From assembly GCA_016206385.1 (NCBI GenBank), contig JACQRS010000079.1, positions 1 to 9,299 of the forward strand: a DNA stretch of 9,299 nucleotides, read 5' to 3'. This document shows positions 1 through 5,066 of this stretch, piece by piece; positions within the stretch are counted from its first letter, which is position 1, and every line of letters begins with the position of its first letter. Both the position numbers and the translations under genes were made by a program. The notes beneath the pieces are model-generated. The model saw only the letters and a list, made by a program, of their open reading frames with translations. It was not told where the DNA came from and made no database searches. This stretch comes from Candidatus Rokuibacteriota bacterium. GTDB lineage: Bacteria > Methylomirabilota > Methylomirabilia > Rokubacteriales > CSP1-6.

Positions 1-306
1 ATCTCCTGGGGCGTAGCTTCGGTCCTCGGCGTGGTGGCGGGAATCTTTCTGGCGCCCGCGCTCCTCCTGGACCCCTTTTTCATGCTGGATCCGTTCCTCA
101 AGGGGTTCGCCGCCGCGGTGCTGGGAGGGCTGAACAGCCTGCCCGGCGCGGTTGTCGGCGGCCTGATCCTCGGGGTGGCGGAGAGCCTGGTCGGGGCCTA
201 CCTCACGATCCAGTTCAAGAACACGCTGGCGTTCGTCGTCATCATCGTCGTGCTCCTGATACGCCCCGAGGGGCTGCTCGGCCACGAGTTCAAGGAGCGC
301 GTCTAG
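1..306 (+). CDS. livH: Branched-chain amino acid ABC transporter permease, LivH type (3' end only)
   Basis: The reading frame is open from the first base and ends at TAG 304-306, giving the last 101 residues of a membrane permease. Three hydrophobic stretches are visible, at about residues 4-22, 34-60 and 68-87. The end matches the LivH subfamily: a GGLNSLPGAVVGG loop, then an ESLVGAYL segment, then a closing helix followed by LIRPEGLLG. In this family the permease forms the inner-membrane channel with LivM, energised by LivG/LivF and fed by a periplasmic binding protein. LivM would normally end differently, so LivH is preferred. The rest of the gene lies outside the window. The following genes are unrelated in function and a hairpin follows at once, so this is either the last gene of its operon or livM lies elsewhere. 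Substrate could be branched-chain amino acids, amides or urea; sequence alone does not decide. Confidence 0.88.
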   Translation: MSWGVASVLGVVAGIFLAPALLLDPFFMLDPFLKGFAAAVLGGLNSLPGAVVGGLILGVAESLVGAYLTIQFKNTLAFVVIIVVLLIRPEGLLGHEFKERV

Positions 307-308
307 GC

Positions 309-334
309 TGAGGGGGGTCCCCCCACCCCCCTCA
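309..334 (+). terminator. GC-rich hairpin after livH, possible terminator
   Basis: A perfect 9-bp stem (309-317 with 326-334, core GAGGGGGG/CCCCCCTC) encloses an 8-base loop and starts 3 bases after the livH stop codon. There is no downstream T-tract, so it is not a textbook intrinsic terminator. The position right after a stop codon is why I call it terminator-like. It could instead protect the 3' end of the transcript. Confidence 0.4.
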
Positions 335-352
335 AGACTCCCCCTGGCGGAA

Positions 353-369
353 CGGAGATACGCTCTCCG
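353..369 (+). repeat. Short inverted repeat between livH and the ferritin-like gene
   Basis: CGGAGA at 353-358 pairs perfectly with TCTCCG at 364-369 around a 5-base loop. It lies between the livH 3' hairpin and the candidate promoter at 380-408. It may be a second part of the terminator or an operator; nothing in the sequence decides between these, and a chance 6-bp match is possible in DNA of this composition. Confidence 0.25.
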
Positions 370-379
370 CGCGAGGAGG

Positions 380-408
380 TTGCGTTTGAAAGTCTCCTTG
401 GCTAGACT
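380..408 (+). promoter_or_regulatory. Candidate sigma-70 promoter for the ferritin-like gene pair
   Basis: TTGCGT (380-385) and TAGACT (403-408) are separated by exactly 17 bases; they match the consensus hexamers at 3/6 and 4/6 positions. Transcription would begin near 415, leaving a leader of about 30 bases that contains a strong AGGAGG Shine-Dalgarno at 434-439. The location, after a terminator-like hairpin and before a new gene pair, supports it; the hexamers themselves are weak. Confidence 0.33.
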
Positions 409-444
409 CGCTGACTGACGATTCAGTTTCATCAGGAGGGAGAT

Positions 445-1200
445 ATGGACCGTCCCATCGCCTACGACAAGCTGGCCCGCGAGGACCGATTTATCCGGAT
501 GCGGGCCCGACGGGTCTCCGAGATCAGGCTGGAGCAGGGCCTCTCCCCGTTTCCCGACCTGTCGAACCAGGAGTCCATCAAGGAGCGGGTCCACGGCATT
601 CTGGTGGGCGAGCTGCAGGCGATGGAAGGGGCCGGGCGGACCGTCTACGATTTCCCGGAGGCGCCCTGGGAGTTCACCATGGACATGGCGCGCCAGGTCT
701 GGGACGAGTCCCGTCACGTGGAGATCTACGTGAGGCTCCTCGAGCACCTGGGCGGGTACGTCGGCGAGTTCCCCGAGACCACCATCCTCTGGCGCTGCGC
801 CTGCGCGGAGGATGCCGCGGCGCGGGTCGCGGGGGTAAACCGGGGGCTGGAGGGGCTGGCCTGCGACGTCTTCAACCAGCTCATCCACATCGCCCGGAAG
901 ATCGGCGATCCGATCCTGGAGCAGGCGGTGGACTTCGTGCTGGCCGACGAGATCACCCATGTGCGCATGGGCTCCAGGTGGCTGAACGAGCTGACCAAGG
1001 ACGATCCCGAGCGGCGGCGGAAGGCGGTGGAGTTCCAGGAGGCCATCGACGAGCGCTTCAACCTGGGCGGGATTCGGCGGGAGGGAGACCACGAGGAGGT
1101 GCCCATCTCCATTGCCACCGAAGCCCGCAAGCTGGCCGGGTTCACCGACGAAGAGATTGCCCGCCTGATCAAGGCGACCCAGCGTTCGCCCGTCTACTGA
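445..1200 (+). CDS. Ferritin-like diiron protein, DUF455-like
   Basis: This 251-residue soluble protein has the ligand pattern of a ferritin-like four-helix diiron fold: E56 (in GELQAMEGAG), E88-x-x-H91 (WDESRHVEIY), E136 (RGLEGLACD) and E169-x-x-H172 (ADEITHVRMGSRW). The order and the DExxHxxxGSRW ending resemble the DUF455 family (recalled, not searched), whose biochemical function is not established; related folds act as oxygen-dependent oxidases or hydroxylases. Residues 1-50 are a charged helical lead-in. The ATG at 445 is chosen because AGGAGG (434-439) sits 5 bases upstream. The next gene starts 3 bases after this stop, so the two are almost certainly co-transcribed. Metal binding is a confident inference from the ligands; the substrate is unknown. 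Confidence 0.8.
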   Translation: MDRPIAYDKLAREDRFIRMRARRVSEIRLEQGLSPFPDLSNQESIKERVHGILVGELQAMEGAGRTVYDFPEAPWEFTMDMARQVWDESRHVEIYVRLLEHLGGYVGEFPETTILWRCACAEDAAARVAGVNRGLEGLACDVFNQLIHIARKIGDPILEQAVDFVLADEITHVRMGSRWLNELTKDDPERRRKAVEFQEAIDERFNLGGIRREGDHEEVPISIATEARKLAGFTDEEIARLIKATQRSPVY

Positions 1201-1203
1201 GCG

Positions 1204-2187
1204 ATGGTGGCGCATCCCCTCGCCGGCCACCTTTCGGTTGAGGAGTCCGCCGAGCTCATCCGCCAGTACCGCTATGCGGAGGAGCGGATGATGCGGGTGA
1301 TGGGGGGCTGGATCGCCCTGACTCCCGAGCTGTCCGCCAAGCTGCTCCTCGGCCGCCACGTCTGGGACTGCGCGCAGCACGCCGACCTCTGGGGCAAACG
1401 CCTGCCCGAGCTCCGGGCTCCCGCCCATGTCTCCGCGCCGGCGAGCGAGGCCTTCGTTCGGTTGATGGACCTCCTGGAGAGCCAGGAAGGGTTCCACCAG
1501 ACCCCGGAGCGCCTCGCGGGCATCTACGAGGTGCTGAAGCCGCACCTCCTCGCCGCCTACCAGGACCACCTGGCTCACACCAACCCCGTGTACGAGCCGC
1601 CCACCCGTCGGATCCTGGAGCGGATCGTCGAAGAGGAGCGGCGGCACATTGCCGCGGGGCGGGTGGTTCTCTCCCACCTCATCACCACGCCTGCTGTGGA
1701 GGCGCGGACCGGTGAGTGGCGGCGCAGGCTGGAGGGCCTGCTCCTGGAGTCGGGTGGTGTATCGGGCAAGCCCACCGGTGACCTGAGAGGCCCCGACGTG
1801 CCGGTGGATCCGACAGCGATCGCTCAGGACCTGGCCCGGCTCGAGCGACCGGTCGGCCGCTGGCCGGTCCCGGCCGAGCTGGAAGCATCCGTGGAGGCCC
1901 ACGCGCTCCACCTGAAGAGGCGCGACCTCCAGGCCCTCGAGGATGATTTCGCGCCTGCGTATCGGCAGGCCGGCATGGCCACGTACGCGCCCCTCCTCGC
2001 CTTCGAGCTTGCCACCCACCGGATCGTCGGGCTGGGCAAGCTCGGCGGGCATCGCCTGGTCAAGCTCCGCCTGGAAGGGCCGGCCGGGACAGCGGTGGTT
2101 CAGCTCCGCTGGGCCGAGACCGACGGGCGTTGGCGAGTGCTCGAAGCCGAGGTGGTCAGGACCGAGGCGGCCGCGGCCTCGTCCTAG
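1204..2187 (+). CDS. Divergent ferritin-like protein with C-terminal NTF2/SnoaL-like extension
   Basis: This 327-residue protein begins 3 bases after the upstream stop, without a clear Shine-Dalgarno, which points to translational coupling. Its N-terminal half resembles a degenerate version of the upstream protein: E26/E27 in YRYAEERMMR, then WDCAQHADLW, where the glutamate of the expected ExxH is Cys56 while His59 remains, then E145-x-x-H148 in VEEERRHIAAGR. The third helix glutamate is not evident. A Gly/Pro-rich linker (about 183-222) leads to a domain at about 225-320 with an initial helix pair and several beta-strand-like segments ending in LRWAETDGRWRVLEAEV, which suggests an NTF2/SnoaL-like fold. 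It may be a partner or regulatory subunit of the first protein. No function can be assigned. Ferritin-like ancestry is moderately sure; the C-terminal fold is a guess from pattern. Confidence 0.7.
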   Translation: MVAHPLAGHLSVEESAELIRQYRYAEERMMRVMGGWIALTPELSAKLLLGRHVWDCAQHADLWGKRLPELRAPAHVSAPASEAFVRLMDLLESQEGFHQTPERLAGIYEVLKPHLLAAYQDHLAHTNPVYEPPTRRILERIVEEERRHIAAGRVVLSHLITTPAVEARTGEWRRRLEGLLLESGGVSGKPTGDLRGPDVPVDPTAIAQDLARLERPVGRWPVPAELEASVEAHALHLKRRDLQALEDDFAPAYRQAGMATYAPLLAFELATHRIVGLGKLGGHRLVKLRLEGPAGTAVVQLRWAETDGRWRVLEAEVVRTEAAAASS

Positions 2188-2226
2188 GCCTCGCTCACAA
2201 TTCAGGCGGCTCCACGCTCGCGTCGA

Positions 2227-2480
2227 GTGTTTGACACCGTGCTCGTGGTCAACCGCGGCGAGGTCGCCCGCCGGATCCGCTGCGCCTGTCGGGCCCTCGG
2301 GCTCCGCACGGTGGCGGTGTACTCCGACGCCCGGATCGGCTACCCGGTCATGCTGAAGGCCGCGGGAGGTGGAGGGGTCGCGACGAGATCCCCTTCCACC
2401 AGCGGGTGATGGCGCACGCGGGATTCCGGGAAGGACGGCTGCACACCCAGATGGTCGAGCGAGGAGTGTTCAATGCCTGA
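2227..2480 (+). pseudogene. Biotin carboxylase remnant with two internal deletions and a frame change
   Basis: Three pieces of one biotin carboxylase (AccC/PccA-type) gene remain in the right order. From GTG 2227 the frame gives the typical N-terminus (FDTVLVVNRGEVARRI through TVAVYSDA). At about 2332-2335 it jumps straight to the ATP-grasp segment IGYPVMLKAAGGGG, skipping roughly 110 residues. At about 2375-2382 it jumps again, now into another frame, to the family C-terminus (DEIPFHQRVMAHAGFREGR..., 2382-2480). The first frame stops at 2407-2409 after 60 residues. An intact gene would be about 1.35-1.5 kb. Most of the ATP-grasp fold and all of the catalytic centre are missing, so no carboxylase activity is possible. 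The C-terminal piece ends in TGA 2478-2480, overlapping the carrier-protein start by 8 bases, which is the spacing expected of an intact operon. Misassembly is the main alternative to true decay. Confidence 0.85.
2461..2466 (+). promoter_or_regulatory. Shine-Dalgarno for the biotin carrier protein, inside the carboxylase remnant
   Basis: GAGGAG lies 6 bases upstream of the ATG at 2473. It fixes the start of the carrier protein and survives within the last codons of the broken carboxylase. Expression of the carrier therefore does not depend on translation of the intact upstream gene. Confidence 0.6.
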
Positions 2481-2688
2481 AGAGGTCAAGGCGCAGATCA
2501 CCGGCGTCGTGTTCCAGGTGGTGACCAAGTCGGGCGACCGCGTTCAGGGCGGTGACCCGATCGTCGTGCTGGAGTCCATGAAGATGGAGATCCCGGTGGA
2601 GGCCCCGCGGCCCGGCACAGTCATCGAGGTTAAGGTGAAGGAGGGGGAGACAGTGCAGGAGGGAGATACCGTCGCACTCCTCGACTGA
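2473..2688 (+). CDS. Biotin/lipoyl-attachment carrier protein (stand-alone BCCP domain)
   Basis: This 71-residue protein is a single biotinyl domain. The signature ESMKM is at residues 34-38, with Lys37 as the predicted biotinylation site, carrying CO2 between a biotin carboxylase and a carboxyltransferase. The hammerhead pattern is complete: the glycine turn near G11, VLESMKMEIPVEAP in the exposed hairpin, and the closing strand GDTVALLD. The length matches stand-alone carrier proteins of about 70 residues seen in some acyl-CoA carboxylases, and it lacks the Pro/Ala-rich N-terminal arm of AccB. Its start overlaps the carboxylase remnant by 8 bases. MKM with ES before it favours biotin over lipoate. 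It would need a biotin carboxylase encoded elsewhere. Confidence 0.92.
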   Translation: MPEEVKAQITGVVFQVVTKSGDRVQGGDPIVVLESMKMEIPVEAPRPGTVIEVKVKEGETVQEGDTVALLD

Positions 2689-2719
2689 GGTCCGCCGCAC
2701 CGATTCAGGAGGACTCGCA

Positions 2720-3232
2720 ATGCTGACAGAAATGGTGAAGGCCCTCTACGACTACGACCGCTGGGCCAACCGGCGGCTCTTCGACGCGGTGGCCGGCCTG
2801 CCCCCGGGCACCGCCGACCGCGAGCTGGGTCCCCAGTTCAGCGTTCCGACGCTCAAAGGCATGCTGGCCCACATCCTGGGTGCCGAGGCCATTTGGCTCG
2901 CGCGCTGGAAGGGCAGCTCCCCCGCCGCGATCCTGAGCGCGAAGGACTTTCCCGACCTCGCCGCGCTCGGCGCGCGCTGGAACCAGGTCGAGGCCGAGCT
3001 GGCGGAGTTCGTCGCCGGGCTTTCGGAGGTCCACCTCGCGCGCGTGGTCCGCTACACGAACATCCAGGGGCAGAGCTTCTCGCTCCTGCTCTGGCCCTTG
3101 ATGCAGCACGTGGCGAACCACTCCACCCATCACCGGAGCGAGGTCGCCACCATGCTCACCATGCTGGAAGTCGCGCCACCGCCGACCGACCTGGTGATCT
3201 ACCACCTCGTTCGATCTGGCCAAATGTCCTAG
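2720..3232 (+). CDS. DinB family protein
   Basis: This 170-residue protein has the DinB/YfiT-like four-helix-bundle pattern: an N-terminal YDYDRWANRRLFDAV helix, His51 in MLAHILGAEAIWLARW, and a late NHSTHHRSEVATML helix with His134 and His138. The three histidines are the usual metal ligands of the family. DinB proteins are often DNA-damage-induced in Bacillus, and some relatives are thiol-dependent transferases (bacillithiol, mycothiol); the substrate here is unknown. AGGAGG at 2707-2712 lies 7 bases before the ATG and fixes the start. It sits between the carrier protein (31-base gap) and the carboxyltransferase (55-base gap), in the same orientation, so co-transcription is likely. Its role in a carboxylase operon is unclear. 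Confidence 0.85.
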   Translation: MLTEMVKALYDYDRWANRRLFDAVAGLPPGTADRELGPQFSVPTLKGMLAHILGAEAIWLARWKGSSPAAILSAKDFPDLAALGARWNQVEAELAEFVAGLSEVHLARVVRYTNIQGQSFSLLLWPLMQHVANHSTHHRSEVATMLTMLEVAPPPTDLVIYHLVRSGQMS

Positions 3233-3268
3233 GGGGCTGACGGGCGCGGCCGCATGGGCTCGAGCGCG

Positions 3269-3280
3269 CCCCGGCCGGGG
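3269..3280 (+). repeat. 12-bp perfect GC palindrome just before the carboxyltransferase start
   Basis: CCCCGGCCGGGG reads the same on both strands and ends 7 bases before the ATG at 3288. Its GGGG half is the only Shine-Dalgarno-like sequence for that gene, so folding or protein binding here could affect translation. In DNA this GC-rich the palindrome may be fortuitous. Confidence 0.3.
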
Positions 3281-3287
3281 AAACACC

Positions 3288-4838
3288 ATGGGAATGAAAG
3301 AGCTCGTTGAGGACCTCCGAGCGCGCCGCCGGCGCCTTCACCAGCTGGGAGGCCCGGAGGCCGTGGCCAAGCAGCACGCCGCGGGCAAGCTCACCGCCCG
3401 GGAGCGCCTCGACCTCCTCTTCGATCCGAGCACGTTCGTCGAGATCGGGCTCCATGCCACCCACCAGTCCACGAGCCCCATCATGGCGGGCAGGGACACG
3501 CCCGCCGACGGGGTGATCACGGGCTTCGGCAAGGTGGACGGCCGGCCCGTCTCGGCCATCGCCTACGACTTCACCGTGATGGCGGGCTCCATGGGCCGGA
3601 CCGGAGAGACCAAGTGCGCCCGGATCCGTGAGCTGGCCCTGACCAAGCGAATTCCCCTCGTGTGGTTCATCGACTCCGCCGGCGCGCGGATCCAGGAGGC
3701 GACCGGCTCGTGGTTTTCGGGCTCCGGCTATCTGTTTCGCGAAGAGTCCATCATGTCCGGCGTGGTCCCGCTGGTCGCGGCCATGATGGGCCCGGGCGCC
3801 GCCGGCACCGCCTACATCCCGGGGCTCGCCGACTTCGTCCCCATGGTGAAGGGAACCAGCCACATGGCCCTGGGCGGCCCGCCGCTGGTGAAGGCGGTTG
3901 TGGGCGAGGATGTGACGCCGGACGAGCTGGGCGGCTCCAAAGTTCACTGCGAGCTCTCGGGAGTCGGCGACCTGGAGGTTCTGGACGACAGGTCCTGCGT
4001 CGAGGCGATCAGGGCGTACCTGTCGTACCTCCCCTCCTCCAACCTGGAGGCGCCCCCGCTGGTCCCCTGCGACGATCCGGTCGACCGGATGGAAGAGGAG
4101 CTGCTCACCATCGTGCCGGACAACCCCCGTCGCGCCTACGACATGAAGCGAGTGATCACCCATATCGTGGACGGCGGCCGCTTCTTCGAGCTGAAGCCCG
4201 GCTGGGCCAGGAACCTGATCATCGGCCTGGCCCGGATGGGCGGGCGCTCGATGGGGATCGTCGCCAACCAGCCGCTGGTGATGGGGGGCGTGCTGGACGT
4301 GAACGCGGCCGACAAGGCGGCGCGCTTCATCCTGCTCTGCGACGCCTTCAACATCCCGCTCCTGTTTCTCCAGGATGTGCCGGGGTTCATGGTGGGCTCC
4401 AAGGTGGAGCGGGAAGGGATTATCCGCCACGGGGCGAAGATGCTCTACGCGGTCAGCGAGGCCACGGTGCCCAAGGTCACGGTGATCGTGCGCAAGGCGT
4501 ACGGCGCCGGCTACTACGTCATGTGCGGCCGGGCTTACGAGCCCGACCTGATCGTCGCGTGGCCCACCGCCGAGATCAGCGTGATGGGCCCGGAGGGGGC
4601 GACCAACATCATCTTCAGGAAAGAGATCCAGGCGGCACCCGACCCGGAGGGAGAACGGGCGCGCCGGGTGGAGGAGTTCAGGAAGCTGATCAACCCCTAC
4701 ATCGCGGCAGGCGCCGCCTTCGTCGACGACATCATCGATCCGCGCGAGACCCGTCCGGTGGTGATCCGGGCCCTGGAGATGGCCAATGGCAAGCGCGTGG
4801 AGCGCCCCTGGAAGAAGCACGGCGTGATGCCGGTGTGA
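3288..4838 (+). CDS. Acyl-CoA carboxylase carboxyltransferase (beta) subunit
   Basis: This 516-residue protein has the full length of the PccB/AccD5/MccB family, which moves CO2 from carboxybiotin to an acyl-CoA. It opens with GKLTARERLDLLFDPSTFVEIG (33-54). The first crotonase-like domain shows the IDSAGARIQEA segment (128-138) and the oxyanion region MGPGAAGTAYIPGLADF (167-183). The second shows LFLQDVPGFMVGSKVEREGIIRHGAK (359-384) and RKAYGAGYYVMCGRAYEP (402-419), then AWPTAEISVMGPEGA (424-438). GAGxYxMCGRAY recalls methylcrotonyl-CoA carboxylase, while WPTAEIxVMGxxGA recalls propionyl-CoA carboxylase, so the substrate is uncertain. The position equivalent to the specificity Asp of Streptomyces PccB appears to be Tyr410. 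ATG 3288 has a weak GGGG upstream; the in-frame ATG 3294 is an alternative. It is the last gene of the cluster. Confidence 0.93.
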   Translation: MGMKELVEDLRARRRRLHQLGGPEAVAKQHAAGKLTARERLDLLFDPSTFVEIGLHATHQSTSPIMAGRDTPADGVITGFGKVDGRPVSAIAYDFTVMAGSMGRTGETKCARIRELALTKRIPLVWFIDSAGARIQEATGSWFSGSGYLFREESIMSGVVPLVAAMMGPGAAGTAYIPGLADFVPMVKGTSHMALGGPPLVKAVVGEDVTPDELGGSKVHCELSGVGDLEVLDDRSCVEAIRAYLSYLPSSNLEAPPLVPCDDPVDRMEEELLTIVPDNPRRAYDMKRVITHIVDGGRFFELKPGWARNLIIGLARMGGRSMGIVANQPLVMGGVLDVNAADKAARFILLCDAFNIPLLFLQDVPGFMVGSKVEREGIIRHGAKMLYAVSEATVPKVTVIVRKAYGAGYYVMCGRAYEPDLIVAWPTAEISVMGPEGATNIIFRKEIQAAPDPEGERARRVEEFRKLINPYIAAGAAFVDDIIDPRETRPVVIRALEMANGKRVERPWKKHGVMPV

Positions 4839-4852
4839 GGCCAGGATCGCCC

Positions 4853-4881
4853 TTGACAGCGGGTCCCGACGGGATTAGGGT
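4853..4881 (+). promoter_or_regulatory. Promoter-like element with no gene downstream
   Basis: A perfect TTGACA (4853-4858) is followed after exactly 17 bases by TAGGGT (4876-4881), which matches the -10 consensus at 3/6. It starts 15 bases after the carboxyltransferase stop and points into the 3' end of the minus-strand sigma factor gene. No credible plus-strand coding region follows, so it would make a small or antisense RNA, or it is a leftover or a chance match. Confidence 0.33.
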
Positions 4882-4950
4882 GAGGCTGCCCCGCGCGGGT
4901 CCGGGGTTGCCGACACACGTCAGCTCAGGGTCGGTCGAGGCCTGGAGGGA

Positions 4951-4970
4951 TGGCCTGGGATGCCAGGCCA
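4951..4970. terminator. Hairpin between convergent genes, possible bidirectional terminator
   Basis: TGGCCTGG (4951-4958) pairs perfectly with CCAGGCCA (4963-4970) around a 4-base loop. It is about half way between the carboxyltransferase stop (4838) and the sigma factor stop (5067), where a shared terminator would be expected. There is no T-tract on either strand. Another GGCCTGG copy at 4939-4945 could pair with the same right arm. Confidence 0.4.
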
Positions 4971-5066
4971 CCTGGTGAGGGTCTCGAAAGGCTGACAGCC
5001 GGCACGGGTCGAGAGCATTCCGGGCCCCCGGGGCGTTCTCCTGCCGCCGTTCGGCCCGCGCTTCAC

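Noticed and set aside
310..444. Riboswitch or small RNA upstream of the ferritin-like genes
   Set aside because: Two hairpins are present, but they are simple GC-rich inverted repeats without a conserved aptamer pattern that I can recognise.
2227..2409. A genuine 60-residue small protein rather than a pseudogene fragment
   Set aside because: Its first 35 residues and residues 36-50 are both biotin carboxylase pieces from distant parts of that protein, and the C-terminus of the same family follows in another frame. Decay explains this better than a new gene.
3156..4820. A 554-codon open frame on the minus strand opposite the carboxyltransferase
   Set aside because: It is a GC-rich mirror frame. 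Its product is rich in H, R, G and D with no known fold, while the plus strand encodes a full-length conserved enzyme.
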